Shown piece after piece: positions 52,178 through 60,981 of a stretch of 64,000 nucleotides of DNA. The position numbers and the translations under genes are program-made. Each line of letters starts with the position of its first letter. Position 1 is the stretch's first letter. A model generated the notes under the pieces. The model searched no databases, was not told the DNA's origin, and saw nothing but the letters and a program-made list of their open reading frames with translations. Origin of the DNA: JABDEZ01 sp965276955 (GTDB lineage Bacteria; Bacteroidota; Bacteroidia; Chitinophagales; Chitinophagaceae). Where the stretch lies: NCBI GenBank assembly GCA_965276955.1, contig CBDIBP010000031.1:141882-205881 (forward strand). The letters are read 5' to 3'.

Positions 52178-52848
52178 TGCGGCTATACCTGATACCATCG
52201 CCCATCGGCAACCTGGCAGATATTACCTACCGGGCCGTTGAGGTAATGAAACAGGCTGATGCTATACTGTGTGAGGACACCAGGACCAGCAGCGTACTGT
52301 TGCGGCACTATGCTATAGAAAAGCAACTGGTACCCTACCACCAGCACAATGAGCACAAGGTACTACCCAGAGTAATAGAACATCTGTTAGCGGGCAAAAC
52401 ACTCGCGCTGCTTACCGATGCAGGTACCCCCGGCATCTCAGATCCCGGTTTTTTGTTGATACGCGAATGCAACCGCAATAACATACCTGTAGAGTGCCTG
52501 CCTGGCGCTACGGCCTTTGTACCGGCATTGGTACAAAGCGGCATACCCAGCAACAGTTTTATTTTCGAGGGTTTTCCCCCCATAAAAAAGGGGCGTCAGA
52601 CGTTTATGAAAAAACTGGCCGAAGAAGAGCGTACCAGTATCCTCTATGAATCGCCCCACAGGCTGATTAAGACCTTGCAGGAACTGGCCACTTACCTCGG
52701 CCCTACACGCCAGGCAGCCGTGTGCCGCGAGCTCACAAAAATATACGAAGAGACCCGCAAGGGCACACTTGAAGAGCTGGCTGCACACTACGAAGCACAT
52801 CCCCCAAAGGGTGAAATAGTCATAGTGATCAGTGGTAAAGAAGAGTAA
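52177..52848 (+). CDS. rsmI: 16S rRNA (cytidine-1402-2'-O)-methyltransferase
   Basis: A 223-aa SAM-dependent methyltransferase of the tetrapyrrole-methylase fold that methylates C1402 in 16S rRNA. Signatures are LIPSPIGNLADITYRAVEV near the start, CEDTRTS near 33, LLTDAGTPGISDPG near 75-90, and ECLPGATAFVPALVQSG near 110. C-terminal QAAVCRELTKIYEE and GEIVIVISG are also typical. TAATG overlaps the purS stop and this start, so the two genes are translationally coupled. Confidence 0.95.
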   Translation: MRLYLIPSPIGNLADITYRAVEVMKQADAILCEDTRTSSVLLRHYAIEKQLVPYHQHNEHKVLPRVIEHLLAGKTLALLTDAGTPGISDPGFLLIRECNRNNIPVECLPGATAFVPALVQSGIPSNSFIFEGFPPIKKGRQTFMKKLAEEERTSILYESPHRLIKTLQELATYLGPTRQAAVCRELTKIYEETRKGTLEELAAHYEAHPPKGEIVIVISGKEE

Positions 52849-52890
52849 CCGCATTATTACTATCTTAGTGAGGTAAATTTCTGATAATTT

Positions 52891-53523
52891 ATGGATCTTA
52901 AAATGCCCGCACAATTGCCCATAGCAATATTTGCACTTGTCTTGTTTTCCTTTAGTGCTAATGCACAGTTCGTTACCCCCAATGTGACCGGCTTGCCCAA
53001 TAAAGGAAAAACAACACTGAAGCAGACCGATGCCGGGTACTACCTCGCCAGCGCTACCACCGACCCCGATACTGTTTTCTATAGCAAGGACATGTCACTA
53101 TATAAAGTTATAGATACCAATGGGCGGACAAAGATAGAAGGTGAACTGACTCAAGGGGTCGGTGGTGGCCGCTATGTTAGAAACGGCAAGTGGACAGAGT
53201 TTTGGGGCAACGGTATACCACAGTCGGTAACATACTACTGCATGGGCCAGCAAACCGGTCCGGTACTCACCTACTATATAAATGGCGTACTCCAAAGCCG
53301 TTACACTTACACAGCGGCATATACTGATACTACCTATATACTCAAGGCCGGGCTATATCAGGAGTTTTACGAAAATGGAGAAAAGAAAGAAGAAGGCTTT
53401 TACGAAGTGAAACTGGATAAGGCGGGTAAAGCTAAAGTTGCTCTTATGCCAACATCAGAAAAGACCGGCAAGTGGATGTACTATGATGCACATGGTAAAA
53501 AAGAGAAGGAAGAGATCTATTAA
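52891..53523 (+). CDS. Secreted MORN-repeat/YwqK-like protein
   Basis: A 210-aa protein with a signal peptide (IFALVLFSFSANAQ). The mature part contains MORN-type phrases: VRNGKWTEFWGNGIPQSVTYY, YYINGVLQSRYTY, LYQEFYENGEKKEEGFY and TGKWMYYDAHGKKEKEE. Such repeats are annotated as the YwqK family in Bacteroidota; the antitoxin label used for that family is not supported here. It is 42 bp from rsmI and could share its transcript. Function unknown. Confidence 0.75.
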   Translation: MDLKMPAQLPIAIFALVLFSFSANAQFVTPNVTGLPNKGKTTLKQTDAGYYLASATTDPDTVFYSKDMSLYKVIDTNGRTKIEGELTQGVGGGRYVRNGKWTEFWGNGIPQSVTYYCMGQQTGPVLTYYINGVLQSRYTYTAAYTDTTYILKAGLYQEFYENGEKKEEGFYEVKLDKAGKAKVALMPTSEKTGKWMYYDAHGKKEKEEIY

Positions 53524-53589
53524 CACGTTTTTATCGTATGTATTATTACACCTGCCTCTATTAGCGCGCATATAGCATATATAATATAG

Positions 53590-55464
53590 ATGAACAACAT
53601 CAACAACAACAAGCTGGTAAGCTGGCTGGCAGGTCTTGTTTTTACTATTGTATCACTTGTCCTTATTGACTGGTGTTTTGATATAACACGCCTGATAAGT
53701 ATAAGTAGCAACATGACTGCCATGAACCCGCTTACAGCGGTATCATTCCTGCTTATCTGCACCTGGCTGTTTGGCTGCTTACACCCTGACAACCAATTGC
53801 TGCAAAAGTTGATGCCTGTAACAGCGACCATTGTGTTCCTCGTAGGTTTTATTAAGCTGTTGGACCACATTTTTGTATTACCGGTACACATAGACCAGTT
53901 CATTTTTGCCGGCCGGCTAAGCACACGCACCCTGCACAATGCAATGGCCCCTACCACGTCTGCATTGTTCCTGCTGCTGGGGTTCCTGCTTATTAAGCCG
54001 TCAACTGACAAGCCCGCAAAGAAGGTTGTTAATGATGGTATCATTTTGACCGCTTTCCTGCTGGCATACTTAGGCATTATAGGCTATATATACAGCCTGG
54101 AGACGTTTTATCGCATAGGGCCTTTTGTACCTATGGCTTTGAATACTGCTATCTGTTTTCTGCTTGTAGTTGTCGCCATTTTTGTTGCTCTGCCCCAGGG
54201 CAACCTGGCCAAGATCTTCTTTTCCAGGTTCATAGGGGGTAAAATGGTGCGAAGGGCGGTGCCCTTAGTATTGCTGATACCACCGGTGTTTGGTTATTCC
54301 CGGCTGCTGCTGCAACGACTTAGCTTCTACGATGTGCAGTACGATGTGGCGTTGGATACAGCTTTCCTGGTAGTTATTGTACTGCTGCTGGTATTTTACT
54401 ATGCCAAAGAGGTCAGCAAGAACGACCGTGAACGTATAAAAGCAGAAAAGGCGGTTATCCAAAGCGAGGAAACATATCGCTCGCTGGTGTTTGCGCTGAA
54501 GGAAGGCGTTATATACTACGACAAAGACCAGAAGATACTGTTCTACAATCCAAGCTTTGCCGAAATGACAGGTTATAGTTTATCTGAACTTACCGGGAAA
54601 AATATAGTCAACGCTTTGATACCTGAAGAAAGAAGAAAGATATCGGATAGCAGGATGGCAGACCGGCTCAACGGGATAGGTGAAAATTACGAAGGGGAGA
54701 TACTGCACAAGGACGGTACAAAAATAATTGTGAACATTGTAGCCCGGCCACTGCTGAAGGATGGGGTTCCCACTTCGTTCTTATCCACCATGACCGATAT
54801 TACTGAACGTAAGAAAAAAGAAGAGGACATAGAAGCTTTTAGCGCATCAGCAGCACACGACTTGAATGCCCCACTTGTACGGATACAGATGCTAACAAAT
54901 TATATCCTGGAGCTTGGTGAGCATCACCTGAGCAAGGAGGACATAGAATACCTGGAGATCATCTTAAAAACTACTGTCGAGATGCGTACACTGCTTAAGG
55001 ACCTGCTGCTATTTGCTAAAATAGGGGCAGAGAAAATAAACAAGGCGCCTATAGATATGAACGAGATGGTGAAAGGGATACTAACAAGTGCAGGGCCATC
55101 GAAGGCAGCTATACGCATAGCAGATCTTCCGCAGGGCTATGGCGAGGCAAGCGCACTAAAGCAAGTATGGACCAACTTGATACACAATGCCATAAAATAC
55201 TCTTCTAAAAAAGAACATCCTGAAGTAGAGATAGGCTATACACAGCAAAACGACAAAAACATTTACTATATAAAGGACAATGGCGCCGGATTCAACATGG
55301 CAGAAGCGACCAAGCTCTTCACCCCTTTCAAAAGGCTACATGCCGATTTTGAGGGTAACGGTATGGGACTACCTATAGTAAAGCGCATCATAGAAAAGCA
55401 CAACGGCAAGATATGGGCAGAAAGCGAACGGAATAAAGGCGCTACTTTTTATTTTTCATTATAA
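53590..55464 (+). CDS. Membrane sensor histidine kinase with PAS domain
   Basis: A 624-aa kinase. Residues 1-270 contain about seven or eight predicted helices, similar to MASE-type membrane sensors. A PAS domain follows at about 293-410 (EETYRSLVFALKEGVIYYD, FYNPSFAEMTGYSLSELTG), with an exact TDITERKKKEE linker. The H-box is SAAHDLNAPLVRIQ (His near 420). The ATPase domain at about 510-624 has an N-box (WTNLIHNAIKYSS), DNGAGFN, and the GMGLPIVKRIIEKHNGKIW G-box. No cognate response regulator is adjacent, so its partner is unknown. Confidence 0.92.
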   Translation: MNNINNNKLVSWLAGLVFTIVSLVLIDWCFDITRLISISSNMTAMNPLTAVSFLLICTWLFGCLHPDNQLLQKLMPVTATIVFLVGFIKLLDHIFVLPVHIDQFIFAGRLSTRTLHNAMAPTTSALFLLLGFLLIKPSTDKPAKKVVNDGIILTAFLLAYLGIIGYIYSLETFYRIGPFVPMALNTAICFLLVVVAIFVALPQGNLAKIFFSRFIGGKMVRRAVPLVLLIPPVFGYSRLLLQRLSFYDVQYDVALDTAFLVVIVLLLVFYYAKEVSKNDRERIKAEKAVIQSEETYRSLVFALKEGVIYYDKDQKILFYNPSFAEMTGYSLSELTGKNIVNALIPEERRKISDSRMADRLNGIGENYEGEILHKDGTKIIVNIVARPLLKDGVPTSFLSTMTDITERKKKEEDIEAFSASAAHDLNAPLVRIQMLTNYILELGEHHLSKEDIEYLEIILKTTVEMRTLLKDLLLFAKIGAEKINKAPIDMNEMVKGILTSAGPSKAAIRIADLPQGYGEASALKQVWTNLIHNAIKYSSKKEHPEVEIGYTQQNDKNIYYIKDNGAGFNMAEATKLFTPFKRLHADFEGNGMGLPIVKRIIEKHNGKIWAESERNKGATFYFSL

Positions 55465-55482
55465 TGCATAGGTGCCACTAAC

Positions 55483-56007
55483 CTAAGTGAGTTTTACAAA
55501 CTCATTTATATTCTTTCTAATGTAGTCTTCAAGCAGTTTCATAGTTTGTTCTCGAAGCTCCGCATAGCGTTCATCAAATGCGTCAAATTTATAAAGCTGT
55601 TCATCGAGCAGGTCCCAGTTATTTAGTTTACCCTTTTCTTTTAGTTCTTTTTCATACATCAGGTACTCGTTATGCACTTCCTCCACAAGGTCCAGCATGT
55701 GCCAGTCACCTATAAGTTTCAGGCCCTCTTTTATTGGGGCAATGTACTTTACATATCCAGCTTCATAAAATGCTATGAATTCGCCATCTTCCACTTCAGC
55801 ATCAAGGTACCAAAAGAAGTATAGCGCCTTCTGGCCAGGAGAAAAACGACGCGATAATTCTACCTCAGCTTTACTCTGGTCGGTAGCTATATCTATTGTT
55901 TGCAGCAACTCCCAAGCCAGGTCCCAGCCGTGTAAGGTCTCGAATTTATTTTTATCAAGATTGCGTACCAGGTGATCTGCTTCGTTGAATGTATTGTAGA
56001 GTTCCAT
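55483..56007 (-). CDS. DMP19-like (DUF4375) protein
   Basis: A 174-aa acidic, helical cytoplasmic protein. The segment FFWYLDAEVEDGEFIAFYEA, continuing to IKEGLKLIGDWHML, matches the DMP19/DUF4375 signature (a D-x-E-V-x-N/D-G-x-F core). The C-terminal half is strongly acidic/Lys-rich and may form a coiled coil. Function unknown; no toxin-like catalytic residues are visible. It converges with the kinase gene (18 bp apart). Confidence 0.62.
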   Translation of the reverse strand: MELYNTFNEADHLVRNLDKNKFETLHGWDLAWELLQTIDIATDQSKAEVELSRRFSPGQKALYFFWYLDAEVEDGEFIAFYEAGYVKYIAPIKEGLKLIGDWHMLDLVEEVHNEYLMYEKELKEKGKLNNWDLLDEQLYKFDAFDERYAELREQTMKLLEDYIRKNINEFVKLT

Positions 56008-56033
56008 AGCGTATTATCTGTTTTGCAGCATTG

Positions 56034-57026
56034 TTATCGTCCCAGCCATTCCATGGCATTCTTATACAACAGCATGTCCTTTATTTCCTTTGTATAAGAC
56101 ATACTCTCGATAAGCTTACCCGGATGATGCTCACCAAGTGGGAATGGATAATCGCTGCCGAGGCATATTTTATCATGACCTATCACGTCCATTACATAGT
56201 CTAGTGCCTTGGGGTCGTGCACCAAAGAATCGATCCAAAACTTGCCCAGGTATTCGCGTGGATTGATGCCATTATCTACAGCACACAGGTCGGGGCGCAC
56301 GTTGAAACCATGCTCTATGCGGCCTACTGTGAATGGGAAGCTACCACCGCCATGCGCAAATGCCACACGTAGCTGAGGATAGCGTTGTAACACACCACCA
56401 AATATCATGGAGCTGATGGCACGTGCGGTCTCAGCAGGCATACCTACCAGCCAGGGCAGCCAGTACTTCTGCATATCGTTCTCGCCCATCATCTCCCATG
56501 GGTGCACAAATATGCAGCAGCCCAGCTCTTCAGCCGCCTGCCAGAAGGGCGCAAAGTATGGGTCACCCAGATTGAGTTTATTGATGTTCGAGCCTATTTG
56601 CAGGCCAGGCATCTTCAGTTCTTTTACACAGCGTTCCATTTCGCGGATGGCCATATCTATATCCTGCAAGGGCACGGTACCAATACCCATAAAACGGGTA
56701 GGATACAGGTCTACACACTGCGCTATGTGGTCATTGAAGAAGCGCGATGTTTCTATGCCATGCTCCGGCTTTGCCCAGTAGTTGAATAATACCGGTATGG
56801 TAGAGAGCACTTGCATACCCACTTCGGTCATGTCCATCTCCTTCATGCGGGCAGCGGGGTCCCAGCAGTTGTGCTCCACTTCGCGAAATACCTTGTCGCC
56901 CTTTATCATTCGCGCACAGCAAGGCTTGTGGTGCTCCAAATGTATGAACTCACCATACCCAAACTTTTTGAACCAGTCGGGTATGTGCTCCGGCATTATG
57001 TGGGTATGGATGTCGATCTTGTTCAT
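56034..57026 (-). CDS. Amidohydrolase, ACMSD-like decarboxylase
   Basis: A 330-aa metal-dependent enzyme of the ACMSD/amidohydrolase-2 group, which decarboxylates alpha-amino-beta-carboxymuconate-epsilon-semialdehyde in tryptophan/3-hydroxyanthranilate breakdown. The Zn ligand motif IDIHTHIMP is at residues 4-12; other features are NCWDPAARM near 54, the FVHPWEMMG His near 175, FAHGGGSFPF near 223, and GSDYPFPLGE near 293. All metal ligands appear present. Kynurenine-pathway partners are not adjacent, so the substrate is inferred. Its start codon overlaps the stop of the upstream gene by ATGA, so the two genes may be translated together. Confidence 0.85.
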   Translation of the reverse strand: MNKIDIHTHIMPEHIPDWFKKFGYGEFIHLEHHKPCCARMIKGDKVFREVEHNCWDPAARMKEMDMTEVGMQVLSTIPVLFNYWAKPEHGIETSRFFNDHIAQCVDLYPTRFMGIGTVPLQDIDMAIREMERCVKELKMPGLQIGSNINKLNLGDPYFAPFWQAAEELGCCIFVHPWEMMGENDMQKYWLPWLVGMPAETARAISSMIFGGVLQRYPQLRVAFAHGGGSFPFTVGRIEHGFNVRPDLCAVDNGINPREYLGKFWIDSLVHDPKALDYVMDVIGHDKICLGSDYPFPLGEHHPGKLIESMSYTKEIKDMLLYKNAMEWLGR

Positions 57027-57709
57027 TGCTGTACTATTTCTGTTTTGTCTCCCTTTTTTAATTCCTTATACAATTTGTAGTCTGCTAATAACCAATTCCA
57101 TTCTTCTGCAACAACACCATCAAAAGGACCGAATTTTTGTTCAACATTTACAAAATAGTTTTCTGCAAAAGTATTCCCTGACACAAAAGCCCAAAAGAGC
57201 ATATTGGCAATGCTTATAGTATTCTCATAATTGCCTTTTTTTAACTCTCTATACTTCTTAAATGCATCAATTTTCTTAGCTTCCGTATAATAAGGCAACC
57301 TCTTACTGAGAGTGTTAATTTTTATCAACTGTCCATTTTCGTAAAAAAATTCGGTAACAAAAAAGGGAGCATATATTTCTTGTGAACCTTCGCCTATTGG
57401 TAGGTCAAAGAGTTCTTCTATTATCAAAGTATCGTCTTGTTGCTGTACATAACAATGCTTGATTGCACCCCAATTTTCTAACGACTTAATATGGCCGCAT
57501 TGAAACAAGGCAAATTCTGTATAAGTATTTTTCTTCCCTAGCATTTCAGTGTCACCGCATACTACTATTGACCTTCCATTACTAAAAAGAAACTTTTTAC
57601 TGTTTACGCCATTATATGATTCTGGGCATCCACAATTGTCAGCCAATATCTGCCCTTGACCATTTGCATAATAGCATAGCATTGAACACACCAACAGTAG
57701 AGCTTTCAT
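57023..57709 (-). CDS. Secreted protein of unknown function
   Basis: A 228-aa protein with a short signal peptide (MKALLLVCSMLCYYANGQ), a Cys-rich start (ADNCGCPESYNG, with a further Cys at VVCGDTEM), and a central beta-rich segment (HCYVQQQDDTLIIEELFDLP). The C-terminal half is helical and Lys/Glu-rich. Base use is more AT-rich than that of its enzyme neighbours, possibly signalling recent acquisition. It sits four bases (start/stop overlap) from the ACMSD-like gene and three bases from the thiolase gene, so it may be in their operon. I do not recognise the family. Confidence 0.72.
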   Translation of the reverse strand: MKALLLVCSMLCYYANGQGQILADNCGCPESYNGVNSKKFLFSNGRSIVVCGDTEMLGKKNTYTEFALFQCGHIKSLENWGAIKHCYVQQQDDTLIIEELFDLPIGEGSQEIYAPFFVTEFFYENGQLIKINTLSKRLPYYTEAKKIDAFKKYRELKKGNYENTISIANMLFWAFVSGNTFAENYFVNVEQKFGPFDGVVAEEWNWLLADYKLYKELKKGDKTEIVQQ

Positions 57710-57712
57710 TTT

Positions 57713-58909
57713 CTATACTCTCTCGTAAATAATAGCTACGCCCTGCCCTACGCCTATACACATGGTAGCGAGACCGTACTTCGCATTCCGGCGGCGCATT
57801 TCGTAAAGCAGCGTGGTAGATATGCGTGCACCACTGCAACCGAGCGGATGACCAATAGCTATAGAACCTCCGTTCACGTTCACGCGGGCACTCTCGAGGC
57901 CAAGGTCGCGCATGCAGGCTATGCTTTGCGCCGCAAATGCTTCGTTGAGCTCTACAAGGTCTATATCACTTATTTCAAGGCCGGCACGTTTTAGCGCCTT
58001 CAGTGTGGCAGGTACGGGCCCTACGCCCATTACCGAAGGGTCTACGCCTGCTACTGCCATAGCTTTTATCTTAGCCAGTGGTTTAAGACCATATTTGGTA
58101 ACAGCTTCCTCAGACGCCAGCAACAGCACTGAAGCGCCATCATTTATACCGCTTGCATTTGCAGCGGTCACTGTACCATTTTTTTTGAATACCGGTTTCA
58201 GCTCTGCCAATTTAGCTAATGGTGTTTGGCGGGGTGGTTCGTCGGTAGACACTATGTTGGTCTTGCCTTTACCGAGGTCGACAGTTACTGGTACTATCTC
58301 TTCGGTGAACTTGCCATCAGCTGCCGCGGCAGCGTATTTCTCCTGGCTGCCCCAGGCAAACTGGTCTTGTTCTTCACGGGTCACATTCCAGCGTTCAGCC
58401 ACGTTTTCTGCGGTCTCACCCATGGTGTATGGGTGGTGCATGTCGCTTAGCTTCTGGTTGATGAAGCGCCACCCGAGTGTAGTATCGAACATCTCTGGCT
58501 GACGGGCAAATGCGGTTGTACCTTTTCCCATTACAAATGGAGCACGGCTCATGCTCTCTACCCCACCAGCTATGAATAGCTCACCATCGCCACACATAAT
58601 GGCGCGCCCTGCATCCATAATAGCCTGCATCCCAGAGCCGCAAAGACGATTGACGGTGTTGCCACCAACCGTGATAGGTAAACCTGCCAGCAATGCGGCC
58701 ATACGGGCTACGTCGCGATTGTCTTCGCCCGCCTGGTTGGCGGCACCGGCTATTACATCTTCAATGGCATTGACATCTATAGACGGATTGCGTTGTACTA
58801 TCTCTTTTATTACATGTGCCAGCAGGTCGTCGGGGCGAACTGATGAAAGTGCGCCGCCATACTTGCCAATTGGCGTGCGGATGGCGTCTATTACATAAGC
58901 TGTTCTCAT
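57713..58909 (-). CDS. Acetyl-CoA C-acyltransferase (3-oxoadipyl-CoA thiolase-like)
   Basis: A 398-aa thiolase that cleaves a 3-oxoacyl-CoA with CoA to release acetyl-CoA. I use the ATG at 58909 (MRTAYVIDAIRTPIGKYGG); the longer frame to 58984 overlaps the next gene. Active-site Cys is in NRLCGSGMQA near 90; His in NVNGGSIAIGHPLGCSGARI near 350; and Cys/Gly in MCIGVGQG near the end. ANQAGEDNRDVARMA and GGVESMSRAPFVMGK are the phrases typical of PcaF/PaaJ thiolases. With the ACMSD-like neighbour, a role in aromatic or fatty-acid breakdown is plausible. Confidence 0.88.
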   Translation of the reverse strand: MRTAYVIDAIRTPIGKYGGALSSVRPDDLLAHVIKEIVQRNPSIDVNAIEDVIAGAANQAGEDNRDVARMAALLAGLPITVGGNTVNRLCGSGMQAIMDAGRAIMCGDGELFIAGGVESMSRAPFVMGKGTTAFARQPEMFDTTLGWRFINQKLSDMHHPYTMGETAENVAERWNVTREEQDQFAWGSQEKYAAAAADGKFTEEIVPVTVDLGKGKTNIVSTDEPPRQTPLAKLAELKPVFKKNGTVTAANASGINDGASVLLLASEEAVTKYGLKPLAKIKAMAVAGVDPSVMGVGPVPATLKALKRAGLEISDIDLVELNEAFAAQSIACMRDLGLESARVNVNGGSIAIGHPLGCSGARISTTLLYEMRRRNAKYGLATMCIGVGQGVAIIYERV

Positions 58910-58949
58910 AACTCTTGTTCTTTTGTAATTACTATTATATACTACGTTA

Positions 58950-60176
58950 CTATTCTTTTCCAATAGCTTGCTGCAAGTCAGCAATAATGTCTTCTACAGT
59001 TTCAATACCTACGCTCATACGTATCAGTCCGTCAGTGATGCCGTATTCAATGCGCCTTTCGCGTGGCACACCTACATGGGTAGTAGAGGCCGGGTGCGAT
59101 ACCAGTGTGTCGCAGGTACCTAATGATACTGCACTGATACACATCTTGAGCTTATTGATGAACTTTACGCCTGCATCAAAACCACCTTTGAGCTCGAAGC
59201 TGAGCATGGCGCCGGGGTGTTTCATTTGCTTTTTAGCAATGGCATGGTCAGGGTGGCTTTCCAGGCCCAGGTAGTTGACGTGTGCTACATTACTGTTGCC
59301 GGCAAGGTAAGCTGCCACTTTCTCTGCATTCGCACAATGCCTGTCCATACGCAAACTAAATGTGCGCAGGCCGTTGGTCAATAAAAATGCTTCGAACGCA
59401 TTGCTGTTGCCACCCAGCAAGCGATGTGTTTTAGTTACAATACCATTCATTTTCTCCAGGTCGCGACCTATTACTATACCACCTACAGCTGTACCATGGC
59501 CATTAAGAAACTTAGTGGTAGAGTGCATTACAAAGTCCACATCATATTTGAAGGGCTGCTGCAGGTAAGGCGTGGCGAAAGTGTTGTCGGCACAAACAAT
59601 GAGGTTATGCTTTTTGCCCAGTGCAGACAGCTCTGCCATATCTATACATTGCAAAGTAGGATTAGCAGGGGTTTCCAGGTACATCATTTTGATGTTACTG
59701 TCTGCCTTTATCGCATCTTCCACCTGCTTTACATTATGGAAATCAGATATTATGGACTGGATACCCAAATCTGGCAATATCTTATCTACCAGCTCCTGCA
59801 TACCGCCATACAGGCTTTGATTGGCTATTATCTTATCACCGGCTTTCAGGTTGCTGAGCAGCATGGTGTTTATGGCTGCCATGCCCGATGAATGGAGTAT
59901 AGCTTTGAGCTGTAAAGGTTTACCATCAGCGCCTTTAAGGCCATAGGCCTCCAACATAGCAATACGGTCCTCTGCCTCATTAATGGTGGGGTTACCAAAG
60001 CGGCCATACACATAGCCTTTCTCATCGCCTTTAAATATGTCTATAGCTTGTTCAGCACTATCGAATGTGTATGTGCTGGTCGCATAAATGGGTGTGAGGT
60101 GCGCCCTGTTGCTCTCGGCCACATGGCCGCCATGTATGCACAAGGTTTCAAAACCCAGATCAGTATTGTCTGCCAT
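58950..60176 (-). CDS. PLP-dependent Met/Cys gamma-lyase family enzyme
   Basis: A 408-aa member of the Cys/Met metabolism PLP family (methionine gamma-lyase or cystathionine gamma-synthase/lyase). I use the ATG at 60176 (MADNTDLGFETLCIHGG). PLP Lys is in HSTTKFLNGHG near 228; other markers are YVYGRFGNPT near 60, LHSSGMAAI near 95, ETPANPTLQ near 175 and SLGTCDTLVSHPASTTH near 355. The SAVSLGTCDTL stretch resembles methionine gamma-lyases, but the reaction cannot be decided from sequence. Separated from the thiolase gene by 40 bp. Confidence 0.86.
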   Translation of the reverse strand: MADNTDLGFETLCIHGGHVAESNRAHLTPIYATSTYTFDSAEQAIDIFKGDEKGYVYGRFGNPTINEAEDRIAMLEAYGLKGADGKPLQLKAILHSSGMAAINTMLLSNLKAGDKIIANQSLYGGMQELVDKILPDLGIQSIISDFHNVKQVEDAIKADSNIKMMYLETPANPTLQCIDMAELSALGKKHNLIVCADNTFATPYLQQPFKYDVDFVMHSTTKFLNGHGTAVGGIVIGRDLEKMNGIVTKTHRLLGGNSNAFEAFLLTNGLRTFSLRMDRHCANAEKVAAYLAGNSNVAHVNYLGLESHPDHAIAKKQMKHPGAMLSFELKGGFDAGVKFINKLKMCISAVSLGTCDTLVSHPASTTHVGVPRERRIEYGITDGLIRMSVGIETVEDIIADLQQAIGKE

Positions 60177-60297
60177 TAAAATTGTATTGGTATTTGGAGG
60201 GGCAAAGTTACTATTTGTTCTCAGGCAGTGTTTATATCGCAAAAAAGAATAATAGCCGGTTTGGGTCGACCATTATTTTAGATGCTTTATCATATTA

Positions 60298-60861
60298 CTA
60301 TACCCTTGTTAAGAGTATCTCCATAGACTTATATTCCTTCTCCTTACCTATGATGAACATTTCCATCTTCTGGTGGTTGTCGTCTATAAAAGTTAGCACT
60401 TGGCGGTACGACATGTCTTTCTTCGACATTGGCTCGTACATTTTGCCTTTGTATTCAATACAATGCTTTGCAGCATCCCACTTGCCTTCGGCTGTGGTTA
60501 TACCAGTTCCCATATTATCTATCCAGGTGGTAAAGAACGTTTTCTTAGCATTATCATACCCTGTAATGCTCATACCGTTCGATGTCATACCCATAAAAGA
60601 GCCGGTGGTGGTCATACGCTGGTAGCGGCCATCCATCACCATTTCGCTCACAGATGTGGCATTCCATTTCATTGGGTCAGCACCGGGTTTCATCCAAAAG
60701 GTTATCTCTTCTTTCCAGTTGCCATTACTTTTGGCCAGCATTTGGTGCATTTCTCCGGGTGTGGCGTAGTCCATCCATGCTTTTTGTGAGGCAGCATCGT
60801 CTTGTGCTGAGGCGGATAAATGGAGCATTCCCAAACAAAGTATTACGAATAGCTTTTTCAT
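60298..60861 (-). CDS. DUF1579 family secreted protein
   Basis: A 187-aa protein with a signal peptide beginning at the ATG at 60861 (MKKLFVILCLGMLHLSASAQ); a longer frame to 60918 is less likely. The mature part contains the DUF1579 pattern: a MLAKSNGNWKEEITFWM start, QRMTTTGSFMGM, and ITGYDNAKKTFFTTWIDNMG near the middle. It is a small beta-barrel-like family of unknown function. It has no operon partner. Confidence 0.8.
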   Translation of the reverse strand: MKKLFVILCLGMLHLSASAQDDAASQKAWMDYATPGEMHQMLAKSNGNWKEEITFWMKPGADPMKWNATSVSEMVMDGRYQRMTTTGSFMGMTSNGMSITGYDNAKKTFFTTWIDNMGTGITTAEGKWDAAKHCIEYKGKMYEPMSKKDMSYRQVLTFIDDNHQKMEMFIIGKEKEYKSMEILLTRV

Positions 60862-60930
60862 AAAATGAAGTTTTGTGTGTAAAAGTAATGAACGTATGGT
60901 ATTTATTACAGTTCCCATGACTTGGTGACG

Positions 60931-60961
60931 ATAAAAAAGCCCCGCAATTTGCGGGGCTTTT
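60931..60961 (-). terminator. Terminator after dnaK
   Basis: On the minus strand AAAAGCCCCGC and GCGGGGCTTTT form a perfect 11-bp stem with a five-base loop, followed by a T run, 21 bp past the dnaK stop. Confidence 0.93.
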
Positions 60962-60981
60962 CTTAACTATCAGTTTGAAGT

